DNA of 64,000 bases. Origin: Sphingobacterium griseoflavum (GTDB taxonomy: Bacteria; Bacteroidota; Bacteroidia; Sphingobacteriales; Sphingobacteriaceae). The notes under the pieces were generated by a model that was not told the DNA's origin, made no database searches, and worked only from the letters and a program-made list of their open reading frames with translations. The stretch spans positions 177,873 to 241,872 of the forward strand of contig NZ_BNAF01000009.1 in the NCBI RefSeq assembly GCF_014653155.1, written 5' to 3'. Positions 46,399 to 57,200 of this stretch are shown one piece after another (the first letter of the stretch is position 1; each line of letters starts with the position of its first letter). The position numbers and the translations under genes were made by a program.

Positions 46399-49300
46399 TG
46401 ATACGTAAGCTTGTTGTTGTTTCGTGCTTGCTTTGGAGCTTTTTATCGGTTGTTGTTGCGCAAGGAATACGCCGCTCTCTATCACTAGATAGGGAATGGC
46501 TCACGGCAATGGATGAACAGGATACACTACGATATAAAGGATTTGAAAAGGTCGATTATAAAGAAACGGCTGGCTGGAAGCGTGTTGATGTACCGCACAA
46601 TTGGGATAGCTACGCCGGTTACCGTCGACAATTGCACGGCAATCTACATGGATATGCTTGGTATAGAAAATCATTTACATGGAAGGACTCTAAGAAAGGT
46701 AAACGTTTCTATTTGTTTTTTGAAGGGGTCGGATCTTATGCCACCGTTTGGTTGAATGGGCAGCGTGTGGGTTATCACGCAGGAGGCCGAACGACTTTTA
46801 CGCTAGACGTTACCAAGGCTCTTTACACAGATGGGAGAAAGAATATCGTTGCGGTACGAGCTGATCATCCGGAGGGCATTCAAGACTTACCTTGGGTGGA
46901 TGGCGGCTGCTCTACCGAGCGAGGATTCTCGGAAGGTTCACAGCCCATGGGTATATTTCGCCCGGTTAGTTTAATTGTTAAGAGTGAACTGAATATCGCC
47001 CCCTTTGGTGTGCACTATTGGAATGATGAGACCGCTGACGGGAGTAAAGCAACTATACAACAGCAGATCGAAATCCAGAATACATCCACGCGCGAGCGTG
47101 ATATCAAAGTGGTCACTTATCTCTTGGATGTCCATGGCAAGCGTGTCGGCAGCTCCGTCGATCAGGTGCATATTGCTCCATCTACGACCAAAGAAATTCG
47201 CCTGTCGGCAATAACAGTCAACAAACCTACGCTATGGGAGCCGCAGAACGCCTACCTCTACACCGTAGAGACTAGGCTTCAGGAAGGAAACAAGCTCTTG
47301 GATAGCGAGCGAACGCCATACGGCATCCGCACGGTGCGCTGGCCCAAAGGACTTAAGCCGCTTGGGAGCAATCAACTTTTAGTAAACGGAAAGCCTGTTT
47401 TTATACACGGCATTGCAGAATATGAACATAAGTTGGGAAACTCACATGCCTTCAGCGAGGCGGAAATATTGGCTAGGGTCAAAGATATGAAGACGATGGG
47501 GTTCAATTCGTTTCGCGACGCACACCAACCACACAACCTGCGCTACCAAAAATTTTGGGACGAGCACGGCATCTTGCTATGGACACAGATGGCCGCACAT
47601 ATTTGGTTTGATACCCCGGCATTTCGTGCTAACTTCAAGCAGCTGTTGCGCGATTGGGTCAAAGAGCGTCGGAACAGTCCGTCTGTTTTTTTATGGGGTA
47701 TAGAGAATGAAAGCACGCTGCCGGCCGATTTCGCCCGTGAATGTATGGATATCATTAGGGAGTTGGATCCTACAGCTTCGATCCAGCGTTTGGTAACAAC
47801 CTGTAATGGCGGTGATGGAACGGACTGGGATGTACCGCAAAATTGGACAGGAACCTATGGTGGAGACCACCATACTTACGGCGAAGATCTGAAAAAGCAA
47901 TTGCTGGTAGGCGAGTACGGCGCTTGGCGGACGTTAGAGCTGCATACCGAAGCGCCCTATCTTCCCAATCATCCTATATATAGCGAAGATCGCTTTACTG
48001 AAATCTTGGAAACCAAACTGCGCTTGGCCGACTCGGTCAAAAATGAAAGTATAGGCCATTACTTATGGCTTTGGAACTCGCACGATAACCCTGGCAGGGT
48101 GCAGGGAGGCGAAGGCTATCGCGATATTGATAAAATTGGCCCGGTCAACTACAAAGGATTGTTAACCCCTTGGGGCGAGCCTACGGATGCATACTACATG
48201 TACCGGGCGCATTACGGTGATGAATCCCGGCCCATGGTACACATTGCATCCCATACTTGGCCCAATAGATGGCTAAAACCAGGCTTAAAAGATGGTATTC
48301 GTATCTATTCAAATTGCGAGGAAGTCGAGCTGTTTAACGATGTGGAAAGTGAGTCTTTGGGCGCGCAGAAAAACCCCGGTTTCGGCCGAGCATTTGAATT
48401 CAATGCTGTCCCAATCCAATACAATGTTTTATACGCGATTGGTAAGAATAATGGTAAAATCGTTGCTCGAGATACTATTGTCCTCCATAACTTGCCGCAA
48501 AGCCCGAATTTTGACAAATTGATCAATCGGCAGTCTTCAATTTTAGAGTCGGATACGGGAGCGCAATATCTCTACCGAGTCAATTGCGGTGGGCCAGATT
48601 ATACGGATCGTTATGGCAACCTTTGGGTCGCCGACCAGCCATACGGACCGACTGTGTCATTTGGCTCTACTTCTTGGGCCGATCAGTATGGCATATCATC
48701 GGTCTTTGCCAGTCAGCGGCGAACGTTTGATCCGATAAAGGGCACGGCAGATTGGGCTTTGTTCCAGACATTTCGTTATGGTCTCGACCAGCTGCGCTAT
48801 ATCTTTAATCTGCCTGATGGCAAATATAAGATAGCGCTCTACTTTTCAGAGCCTTGGGTTGGCGCGGGGTCGAACGACGACGCGCGGGGAATGCGGCTTT
48901 TTGATGTGGCGCTGAATGGGGAAACCGTCGCAAAAGATATCGATATTTGGAACGAAGTAGGGCACGACCACGCCATGAAGCGGGAATATGTGTTGGAGGT
49001 CACGGGCGGCAAATTGGAAATTAGTTTTCCAAATGTTGCAGCAGGTCAAGCAGTTATTCAGGCCATTGCTGTGTCTGGGATAGCGGGTGCTTCGGTACCA
49101 GAAATTGGGTTGAAAAAAGCTGATAATCAGATCAAGCAGGGCGAAATATCGTATTCAGGCACTTGGATGGATATCGGGCAAGTGTATGATAGTAAGGAAA
49201 ATCTCTCTTTCCATTATCTGCCTAGCTTCTTGTACGCCGCGGATTTTATCCGCGCTGAGGATAAAAATTTGCGGTTGTCCTTTCATAAGCCGTCTTACGT

Positions 49301-49880
49301 ATATGCCATTTCGAAAAGACCAATAGATGATATGGAATTTACTGGAGATTCGGTGATGAACAATCGTGGAGAGGTGTTTCAGGTATATCGTAAGGTGCTG
49401 GCACGCGATGCTGTATATCGTCTCCCCACGGTACACGCAAATCTGTTCGCATTCCAAGAACAGAGTGGTTTGCAGCCAGCCTATGATCTGAAAAAGTCCG
49501 AAACCTACAAAGCAGAAGCGATGAAGAACGTAGAAGGGATGGCAAAGGTAGATTTTCAAAAACAGGGACGTTTGCAATTCACTGCTGACGATGGATTTGT
49601 GGCGTTTGAAATAAAAGTTGGCGTTGCCGATATCTATTCGCTGACGTTGAAGTACCATAACGCCGATCTGCAGCCAAAATTGCTAACATTGGAACTACAA
49701 ACCTTAGATGGTCTTGTGTTGAAGAAAGCTGAGCCACTACAATTGGATGTCACGCGTGCAGGAAAATGGAATTACGTGGGCACGAATACGGGGTCGATGA
49801 TCAATGCCGGAACCTACCGCGTTATTGTACGAGGCATAGATGCACGCGATATTTATATCGATGCGTTGGATGTGCAGTAA
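46398..49880 (+). CDS. GH2 family glycosidase with malectin-like domain
   Basis: 1160 residues with signal peptide ending near VVVAQ (21). Domains in order: GH2 sugar-binding sandwich (about 30-200; DVPHNWDSY, GYAWYRKSF, YATVWLNGQRVGYH), immunoglobulin-like domain (about 200-315), TIM barrel (about 320-600) with acid/base Glu438 in WGIENEST and nucleophile Glu506 in LLVGEYGAW, a further beta domain, a malectin domain (about 725-893; LYRVNCGGPDYTDRYGN), and a C-terminal beta domain resembling a carbohydrate-binding module. Its ATG overlaps the GH95 stop (TAATG). Last gene of the glycosidase operon. Likely a beta-galactosidase or beta-glucuronidase on pectin side chains; the exact sugar is not evident. 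Confidence 0.93.
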   Translation: MIRKLVVVSCLLWSFLSVVVAQGIRRSLSLDREWLTAMDEQDTLRYKGFEKVDYKETAGWKRVDVPHNWDSYAGYRRQLHGNLHGYAWYRKSFTWKDSKKGKRFYLFFEGVGSYATVWLNGQRVGYHAGGRTTFTLDVTKALYTDGRKNIVAVRADHPEGIQDLPWVDGGCSTERGFSEGSQPMGIFRPVSLIVKSELNIAPFGVHYWNDETADGSKATIQQQIEIQNTSTRERDIKVVTYLLDVHGKRVGSSVDQVHIAPSTTKEIRLSAITVNKPTLWEPQNAYLYTVETRLQEGNKLLDSERTPYGIRTVRWPKGLKPLGSNQLLVNGKPVFIHGIAEYEHKLGNSHAFSEAEILARVKDMKTMGFNSFRDAHQPHNLRYQKFWDEHGILLWTQMAAHIWFDTPAFRANFKQLLRDWVKERRNSPSVFLWGIENESTLPADFARECMDIIRELDPTASIQRLVTTCNGGDGTDWDVPQNWTGTYGGDHHTYGEDLKKQLLVGEYGAWRTLELHTEAPYLPNHPIYSEDRFTEILETKLRLADSVKNESIGHYLWLWNSHDNPGRVQGGEGYRDIDKIGPVNYKGLLTPWGEPTDAYYMYRAHYGDESRPMVHIASHTWPNRWLKPGLKDGIRIYSNCEEVELFNDVESESLGAQKNPGFGRAFEFNAVPIQYNVLYAIGKNNGKIVARDTIVLHNLPQSPNFDKLINRQSSILESDTGAQYLYRVNCGGPDYTDRYGNLWVADQPYGPTVSFGSTSWADQYGISSVFASQRRTFDPIKGTADWALFQTFRYGLDQLRYIFNLPDGKYKIALYFSEPWVGAGSNDDARGMRLFDVALNGETVAKDIDIWNEVGHDHAMKREYVLEVTGGKLEISFPNVAAGQAVIQAIAVSGIAGASVPEIGLKKADNQIKQGEISYSGTWMDIGQVYDSKENLSFHYLPSFLYAADFIRAEDKNLRLSFHKPSYVYAISKRPIDDMEFTGDSVMNNRGEVFQVYRKVLARDAVYRLPTVHANLFAFQEQSGLQPAYDLKKSETYKAEAMKNVEGMAKVDFQKQGRLQFTADDGFVAFEIKVGVADIYSLTLKYHNADLQPKLLTLELQTLDGLVLKKAEPLQLDVTRAGKWNYVGTNTGSMINAGTYRVIVRGIDARDIYIDALDVQ

Positions 49881-49985
49881 AATTATCACCCACGGTGAAG
49901 TTGTTCCTTATGATCAGTGTTTGCAATGTTTGAATGGCCTTTTGGCGATAGCAGACAAAAAGCCCACTATGTCAAGCTAAACGCA

Positions 49986-50861
49986 TCAATTTCTACTGAG
50001 ATATCGCTTTTTATATTCGAGTGGGGTGAGGCCCATCACTTTCTTAAAATGTCGGTAAAAGTTCGAGACGTTGTTGAAGCCGCATTCAAAACAGATGATT
50101 TCGGTTGGTAATTTGTTTTCGACCAACAATCGACAGGCATGGCTGATGCGAATCTCCACGAGAAAATCGTAGTAAGTCTTTCGGGTCATCGTTTTAAAAT
50201 ATCGACAAAACGAGGTGATACTGAGATTGGCAATGTTGGCCACCTCTTCCAACGTAATATCTTCTTTGTAATGGGCGTGTGTATGGTTGAATATATTGTT
50301 TAATCGGATGTTGTCTGCTTCATTGGATTGGTGGAAGGTGGTCTGCGTCTTCACGATAGTCTCACATTCGTCGCTTTCGGCAATCACCTGTAAGATTTGC
50401 AACAGTGCGATAATCTTCCCTATACCTGTTTCCTCCACACTGGTATGCATGAGTTCTGCTACTTTTGCTTTTGTTTCTCCTTTAATGATCAAACCGCTTT
50501 TAGCTTTATCAAAGAGCTTTGGCAAAAGATACGATTCCGGAAGCTGCAGTAATTGCTTTCCAAGACAGTCGGGCAAGAATTGTAAAACGATTGCCTCTAT
50601 ATTATATTCCGGGTTGTTTTGATAATACTCGTCTTTACAACGCCAAGCATGCGATAGCTTCTCGCCGACCAATATGATTTCGCCTGGAGCAAAACTACTG
50701 ATGTTATCGCCAATAAACCGTACGCCTTCTCCGCGTATCGTATAATGTAACTCCAGTTCCTCGTGATAGTGCCATACATTGCCAAAATTGGGCATCACAT
50801 CATGCCTTGCGGAAAACGAACTTTCCAATTTTGCCGGAAGTTTTCTATACAACGGTTTCAT
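49986..50861 (-). CDS. AraC family transcriptional regulator with cupin sensor domain
   Basis: 291 residues. The N-terminal half is a cupin-like sugar-sensing domain (WHYHEELELHYTIRGEG, FAPGEIILVGEKLSHAW). The C-terminal 100 residues hold two helix-turn-helix units (ITLEEVANIANLSITSFCRYFK; LPTEIICFECGFNNVSNFYRHF, both in part), followed by the AraC signature end GLTPLEYKKRY. It is convergent with the glycosidase operon and divergent from the DUF3826 gene. It is the only regulator in the pectin region, so it is the best candidate activator. Most large pectin loci of Bacteroides instead use hybrid two-component sensors. Confidence 0.93.
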   Translation of the reverse strand: MKPLYRKLPAKLESSFSARHDVMPNFGNVWHYHEELELHYTIRGEGVRFIGDNISSFAPGEIILVGEKLSHAWRCKDEYYQNNPEYNIEAIVLQFLPDCLGKQLLQLPESYLLPKLFDKAKSGLIIKGETKAKVAELMHTSVEETGIGKIIALLQILQVIAESDECETIVKTQTTFHQSNEADNIRLNNIFNHTHAHYKEDITLEEVANIANLSITSFCRYFKTMTRKTYYDFLVEIRISHACRLLVENKLPTEIICFECGFNNVSNFYRHFKKVMGLTPLEYKKRYLSRN

Positions 50862-51490
50862 AGTCTTCGAAAGGTTTATCTAACAAAGGGTTTACAATTT
50901 TTCGTAACGGAAAGCTAATATACAACTTTATATGAAAGGCGAATGGTAATATCTTATAATGAAGGGGTAATGTTACATAGAGAGCCGTTTCTGTAATGCA
51001 GTTCGTTAGGACAACGCCGATGAACTTGTGCAATTCATTTTTATTATTCTCCGACCGGTATACAACTCCTAAAGTTAGGGCGATGTAGGGAATTGGTTGG
51101 TACAGAGATGCAAATTTTACGATCACGGAGTACGATGGTATCAGCTATTGTTTTACAGTTAGCTGGCTAAAATATGCAGATCTTATCTGTGTTTGCGTTA
51201 GCTTTGCATGTTTTTTCTATTGCTTGTTCATACGCAAAGGGCTGCACTTGATGTAGCGTGCCTTAATGCAGTCTTGGGCTATAGGGCAAGCATTTTTTTC
51301 TACTGATAACATCGTACAGTAAATAGATAATCACTTATAAATTTTCCATGTAAAGAATGCGTTACTTTGGATTAATCAATTATAGATGTGCAGGGATTTG
51401 CAATTGCTGAAAAGAGTTTTGCCAATGTGTGCTAAATACGGCTAAGTGTGATAACCAATGGATCTAAAAAAGCAGTAAATTTAAAGAGCG
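50862..51490. other. Intergenic region between AraC regulator and DUF3826 gene
   Basis: 629 bases with no supported gene. It should hold the promoters of both divergent genes. A TTACTTTGG stretch at 51363 resembles one before the PL1 genes (60550), and several GATAAC words occur (51306, 51451). No tRNA, repeat or terminator was found. Confidence 0.5.
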
Positions 51491-52150
51491 ATGAGAAAAA
51501 TACAGGTAGTTTATTTTCTTTTTCTGGTGATGGTCGGGAATGTGTCACTAGCACAAGATGCTAGGCAAGAGTATCTAAATGTCATTACAAATAGGGCAGA
51601 TAAGATCGTTGCCACGTTGGGCCTGTCGGACAGTTTGGCATACTATAAGGTTCGTGATTTAGTCGTGAATGACTATGACAATGTTAATACGCACCACGAA
51701 TCTAAACAGGCAAAAATCCAGGCTGTGAAGAAGAAGTTTTCTGCAGATAAGGAACTGCAAGTAACCAAAGTTTCAGAGATAGAGCGCGCCGAAGCGAAAA
51801 AATTAGAAAAGCTCAATGCCAAATATATCCAACGACTTTCCAAGATATTGACAAAAGAACAGGTGGAGATGGTCAAGAACGGGATGACCTATGGCGTATT
51901 ACCGAAGACGTATAGCGCTTACCAAGAAATGATTCCTAGTTTGACCGCAGAGCAAAGGGGACACATCCTAATGAATCTAATCGAAGCACGCGAATTGGCT
52001 ATGGCGCAACCCGGGTCAAAAGAGAAACACGCAGTTTTTGGGAAGTACAAAGGCAGAATAAATAATTATTTGGCAAAGGAAGGCTACGACTTAAAAGAGG
52101 AAGGTAAAAAATGGGAAGAAAGGATTAAAAGCCGAAAGGACCTGCTCTAG
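51491..52150 (+). CDS. DUF3826 domain protein, exported
   Basis: 219-residue secreted protein with signal peptide MRKIQVVYFLFLVMVGNVSLAQ. The rest is a helical, lysine-rich DUF3826 domain (ITNRADKIVATLGL, VRDLVVNDYDNVN, ILTKEQVEMVKNGMTYGVL). The family has no known activity and is often found beside pectate lyases in Bacteroidota, as here. First gene of the SusC/D part of the locus, or a separate unit, because a possible terminator lies 240 bases downstream. Confidence 0.88.
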   Translation: MRKIQVVYFLFLVMVGNVSLAQDARQEYLNVITNRADKIVATLGLSDSLAYYKVRDLVVNDYDNVNTHHESKQAKIQAVKKKFSADKELQVTKVSEIERAEAKKLEKLNAKYIQRLSKILTKEQVEMVKNGMTYGVLPKTYSAYQEMIPSLTAEQRGHILMNLIEARELAMAQPGSKEKHAVFGKYKGRINNYLAKEGYDLKEEGKKWEERIKSRKDLL

Positions 52151-52337
52151 TAAAAGCTTGGTAAGGTAGTGTTTACGGTGTAATTCTTAGCTAACCAAGG
52201 AATTTAACCGCATTGATATAAACCTATTCCGATCTCAAACGATCTTACACTTTGCCTGGGCTTTGGGGATGGTGTAAAAGGAGCTTTATTTAAAGACGAA
52301 ATTCCAACTATAAATTAGTTATATAAACCTAATTATC

Positions 52338-52388
52338 ATGAGATGTCAACAGATTTACAACTATCTACTGTTTTTTGCGTACGGCTGA
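52338..52388 (+). other. Possible 16-codon reading frame (leader or gene remnant)
   Basis: ATG preceded by AAACCTAATTATC, nearly the same leader as the lipoprotein gene 250 bases on (AACCTAATTAT then ATG). It would encode MRCQQIYNYLLFFAYG, which looks like the start of a signal peptide. It may be a decayed gene start or a leader peptide; the hairpin right after it is notable. Confidence 0.25.
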
Positions 52389-52390
52389 AT

Positions 52391-52440
52391 GGGATTCTCG
52401 TCTTAGCGTCGCTTGACGAAGCCCTTTTTTCTATACGATT
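52391..52440 (+). terminator. Possible terminator upstream of the surface lipoprotein gene
   Basis: GGGATTCTCGTC can pair imperfectly with GACGAAGCCC, followed by six T (52434-52440). The stem has bulges, so this is moderate evidence. Confidence 0.4.
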
Positions 52441-52535
52441 TTAACTAGCCAATACTGGAAGAATGCTTTCAACCTGTTCGTTTACGGGTGTAGTGATGCT
52501 AGGCATTTTCTCGTAAAGGGAAAAAGCGCATATAA

Positions 52536-52543
52536 TAATTTTG
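52536..52543 (+). promoter_or_regulatory. -7 element for the lipoprotein-SusC-SusD operon
   Basis: TAATTTTG matches TAnnTTTG exactly, 41 bases before the ATG at 52585. No TTTG is present at the -33 distance, so an activator such as the AraC protein may be needed. Confidence 0.5.
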
Positions 52544-52584
52544 TAAGCAAAAAATATTAATTAAAATTAATAAACAACCTAATT

Positions 52585-54219
52585 ATGAACTTTCAAAAAA
52601 ATAATCCAGTTAGACTATTTTATGGAGCGTTGTTTTTGACCTTCTTAATCGTAGGATTTAACGCGTGTAGCAAGGAGACGGTTTTAGGTCCGCCGACGAG
52701 TTTGACGGAAATGGCGAGCGGTATTAGTATTGCTCATGCAGATACATCCTTGGTGTTGTCGTGGAGTCCTGGTTTGGCCGCATGGGAAGGTAAAGATCGT
52801 CCTGTTGTAACGTTGTCCTATGAAGTACAGGTTTCTACCGATGAGACATTTAGGGATGAAAGTCAAATTGCATTGGATTTTGTAGTTGACTCTACCTCAT
52901 TGTTCCTAAATGACGAACAGCTTACGCCATTGCAGCAATATTATGCAAGGGTTCGGACCGCGCCTAGTACGGGTACAGGCCATTCGGCTTGGACAGCTGC
53001 CTCAAGCTTTCAGCTAAGACCTATTGATATGTTCCGACCGATCAAGGTGTGGAACCTAACCGATGAAGCTGCGATATTAGGCTGGGGAAGACATGGTGAG
53101 ATGGCAACCTTAGTGGTAGAAACGGCAGATGGAAATGAAAAACAAGAATTTGATATAAAGAATGCCACATTGGTTTCGAAGCTTGTCGAAGGCCTGTTGC
53201 CTGGTAAAAGTTATGTGGCCAAGCTGTTACGTCAAGACAATAGATCGTTGGGTGTACTGGCATTTACTACAAAACCCGATGTGACCGGAGCAGGATATGT
53301 CGATCTGCGCGCATCGAGCGATCCATCGATTCTGCAAACGACCCTTAATACAGTTTCTGCAGGCAGTAAAATTGTATTGAAGCGTGGCATGACCTATGCC
53401 ATCAGTACGGCATTCCAGCTAAACCGCGATGTGACGATTATGAGTGAACCCGGTTTTGGTGCACAAGCGCAGATACAGATGTCTCCCTCTTTCGGGATCG
53501 AGGAAGGAGCGCAAATTACCTTGCTTAAATTTGACGATGTGGAAATAAGAGGAACCTTGTCCAGCAGCTACGTCCTCAATTTGTCCCCCGCCTCGTCCAT
53601 TCAAAAAGTAGAATTTGAAGCATGCCGGATATCCGATCATGTAGGCGTTATGCGTTTGCAAGGAGCCGGTGTAAAATCCGTACAGGATTACGTCATCAAC
53701 AACTCTATCATTCAGAACATAGGTGCACAAGGTGTGCTTCAGGTTGACAATGTGAATGCAGTTGTCAATAATGTGCACTTGACAAACTCGACATTCATCA
53801 ATACGCAGTGGATTGTCAGATACAATAGTTCGGTGGTTAATCATTTAAACGCCATGACAATTGAGAGTTCTACGTTCTTTCAAGCACCATACGATAATCG
53901 ATATATCCTCGATATGGCACGAACAGGAAGTACGATAGGGAGTTTCACCGCCAACAATACCTTATTTGGCTATACGGGCGGCGCACGTTCTTTCAATTCA
54001 CGCACACCGGCTTCGATATCCGTAACGAATAGTTTTGCTACGGCTGACGCCACCTGGGGTACATCAAATACGCAGGCATTGATAGCTGGTATCGTGCGTT
54101 ATCCGTTCCCGTCGGAACAAGTATTTGCCATGCCGGATAAAACCAACTTTGCCAATAGCGACTTGACCATCATTGATGAAGCTTTGTTTACCGTTGGCGA
54201 TCCAAAATGGAGACCATAA
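52585..54219 (+). CDS. Surface lipoprotein with fibronectin-like and beta-helix domains (DUF4957/DUF5123-like)
   Basis: 544 residues with a lipoprotein signal (lipobox GFNAC, Cys28). Residues about 35-150 and 150-230 resemble fibronectin type III domains (LSYEVQVSTDETFRDE, YYARVRTAPSTGTGHSAW). From about 235 on it is a right-handed beta-helix (SPASSIQKVEFEACRISDH, INNSIIQNIGAQGVLQV, LTNSTFINTQWIVRYN). No lyase or hydrolase catalytic residues are evident. The layout matches DUF4957/DUF5123 proteins of pectin loci, thought to be surface glycan-binding proteins. Gene order here, before SusC rather than after SusD, is less usual. Confidence 0.8.
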   Translation: MNFQKNNPVRLFYGALFLTFLIVGFNACSKETVLGPPTSLTEMASGISIAHADTSLVLSWSPGLAAWEGKDRPVVTLSYEVQVSTDETFRDESQIALDFVVDSTSLFLNDEQLTPLQQYYARVRTAPSTGTGHSAWTAASSFQLRPIDMFRPIKVWNLTDEAAILGWGRHGEMATLVVETADGNEKQEFDIKNATLVSKLVEGLLPGKSYVAKLLRQDNRSLGVLAFTTKPDVTGAGYVDLRASSDPSILQTTLNTVSAGSKIVLKRGMTYAISTAFQLNRDVTIMSEPGFGAQAQIQMSPSFGIEEGAQITLLKFDDVEIRGTLSSSYVLNLSPASSIQKVEFEACRISDHVGVMRLQGAGVKSVQDYVINNSIIQNIGAQGVLQVDNVNAVVNNVHLTNSTFINTQWIVRYNSSVVNHLNAMTIESSTFFQAPYDNRYILDMARTGSTIGSFTANNTLFGYTGGARSFNSRTPASISVTNSFATADATWGTSNTQALIAGIVRYPFPSEQVFAMPDKTNFANSDLTIIDEALFTVGDPKWRP

Positions 54220-54269
54220 GCTGAACAGCGTGTAGTTATAATTTTTATTCATGGGTAAACTAATTAATA

Positions 54270-57200
54270 ATGCTAAATAAGACTATAAATTTGCCAGTTC
54301 CTCTTCGGGTATTGGTTAAGGGATTGGCGTTGGCATGCGTGCTTTCCACGCCGATAGCAGCGGTTGCGGCGAAAAATGCGGGGAATAATTATACATCGAA
54401 AGCTGCCTTGCTGGTCAATATTACAGGGAAGGTCTTGGATGCTGACGGCAGGCCTATTGCAGGTGCTACGGTGCTTGTAAAAGGATCAAAGGCTGGTGTG
54501 CGCACAGATCTGAACGGTATCTTTCGTATCAATGTACCAGCGGAAAATCCCTTTATTGTGATCAGCTACGTAGGCTATAAAGTAAAAGAAGTTAATGTCG
54601 CCGGTCAACAGGACATCACCATCACACTTGAGGATTTGAATGCCGCGATAGATGAGGTGGTGGTTACAGGATACGGAACGCAGAAGCGTTCGGAAATTGT
54701 GGGAGCCGTAGCTACTATAAAAGGGGAAGAACTGATGGATATTCCTGCACCTAATATCGCCGGAGCATTGCGTAACCGAATTGCGGGACTCGGCGTATCG
54801 GAAGCGTCGGGTCGTCCAGGGGCACGTATTACACTGAATGTGCGTAATTCCACGACAAGTGCGGCAGGTCAGACGATCGGATCAACAAGCGAACCCTTAT
54901 ATATCATTGATGGTATCACCGTCAGTAGCGATGTTTTCGATAACCTTGATGCATCCATGGTTGAAAATATTACCGTGTTAAAGGATGCTTCTGCCGCTAT
55001 TTATGGAGCTTCTGGGGCTAAAGGCGTGATCCTGGTGACGACTAAACGCGGCAAAGTCGGCAAACCCAGTATTTCCTACAATGGCTATGCTGGAATCACC
55101 GATGCCGCTAGAAAGCCCGATATGCTGTCGGCCTATGAGCTTGGTGTCATGCTGAATGAAGGGTATAGAATGAACAATGCCCCGGCAGATAGATACTTCA
55201 GTGATGCGGATCTAAATTACCTAAAGGGGCTAAATGTAGATAGCTGGTATGATCAGCTGTGGCAGGCCTCTTTGATGCAGCGGCACAATTTAAGTATTTC
55301 TGGTGGTTCCGAAAAGGTTACGTTTTTCGTTGGCGGTGGTTATCAAAATGAGAATGGCAATTATGCTGGCACCAAGCAAGATAAATATACGTTCCGGAGT
55401 GGTTTGCAGGCCACCATCATCGATGGTTTACGGGCTGATGTTAATTTCAATATTGACAATCGTATCCGCAAAAGTAACAACGGGTTGGGCAATGATACTG
55501 ACCAAGCATTTTTTGAAACGGTGCTTTCCACACCGGATTGGATACCGATGGAAATTAACGGCCTGCCTGTAAACTTTGTGCGTACCGGTACGCGCAATCC
55601 GTTGGGAGTGATAAACTCGGGATTCTATGACGAGCGAAATGCACAGAATTATCGCGTAAACGCCAGCTTATCGTACCAACCCAAGTTTTTGAAAGGGCTA
55701 ACAGCCAAAGTGCAAGTGTCAACAGGTGGGGAGGCTAATAATAACACCCAGTACAGCCCGCCTTACAGCCTGTACACGTTTGTTACCATGGGCAATAACC
55801 AACAGTTCTACTCTACGGATTTGATTGCAGACCCGGAGTACCAGCCTGTTACCCCCCAAAGTTCAGATTTAACGACCTCAGTGTCTCGTTTAAATAGCTC
55901 GCAGGGCTTTCTGACTTTAAGCTATGCAAACACCTTCGGTAAGCATAGTATTGATGCGGTTGCCGGTGCAGAGCAAACCATGGCCTATGGCGAAGGGCTT
56001 TCATCTCGTTATATCAACCAGCTGATCGCTGGTGCGGATGAATATTGGGCGTTTGATATCAATACACAGCGAACGGTACGTACGATTGTGGAAAGTACCA
56101 AACGTTCATTTTTTGGCAGGTTCGCCTACGATTACGACAAGAAATACCTTTTACAAATCGTATCTCGTCTCGATGCCTCATCGAACTTTGCTACCGGCGA
56201 GCGTTGGGGGCTGTCTCCAAGCCTTGGTTTGGGCTGGGTGGTAAGTCAAGAAAACTTTTTTAAAGAGTATGTTTCTTTTATCAACTTCCTAAAGTTAAAA
56301 GCGAATGTTGGTATTGCGGGAGATGACCGCGTGGCGGATAGATTATGGCAGGATCGCTATGCTATAGATAATGATAATGGTTACCTTTTCGGTGAAAGAT
56401 ATGGTGTTGGACTTAACCCAACGGCCTATCCAAACCCATCCATCACTTGGGAAAAGAAACGTACCGTAAACGTCGGTTTGGAAACGGCCTTGTTGAACAA
56501 CAAACTTAATATTAGCGCAGAGTTTTTCCAAAACAAGGTTTTTGATGGTTTTGATCAGGGAGGTAATACATCTAATCCGTTATATTCCGGCATCATTGCC
56601 CCACCGATCAATTACCGGGAGGCATACAACTGGGGATCGGAGTTTTCCATTGGTTATAATACGCGCGTTGGCAAGGATTTTAGGATAGGTACAAATATGA
56701 ATTTTGGATGGGGTAATTCTATTGTCACGCAGATGCTCTACCCGACAGCGAGTTTTTTGGTGACCGATCGTTCCGATAGCAATTGGTTGGGCAATCAATT
56801 CGGTACAAACCCGCGGAGATACAACAGCAGCAATGTAGGGTATAAAGTGCAGGGCATGTTCCGCACGCAAGAGCAGGTCGACGCTTTTTTGGCGGAGAAT
56901 CCAAACTATCGCATCGGTGGGCAAATACCTCAACCCGGCTGGTTGATCTACGAGGATACCAATGGTGATGGTGTCGTTAACACGTTAGACCAAACCTATC
57001 TATTCGATCGGACGAATTCGTTCTTTTCTACTGGTATCACGCTCGACTTAGGATACAAGGCCTTGAGTTTGAGTACCAATATTTTCGGTAGATTTGGCGG
57101 TAAGGTATTTATTGACGGGAATTCCAGAGCCGCACCAACCACAACGCGCAACGTGATGGCCTTTTGGAAAGACCGGTGGACGCCTGACAATCCAACGGAG

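Larger units (their letters stand above)
52151..52584. other. Intergenic region between DUF3826 and the surface lipoprotein gene
   Basis: 434 bases. It holds a very short reading frame (52338-52388), a possible terminator (52391-52440) and a -7 promoter element (52536-52543), all listed separately. The word AACCTAATTAT occurs twice, each time just before an ATG (52327 and 52574). Confidence 0.5.
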
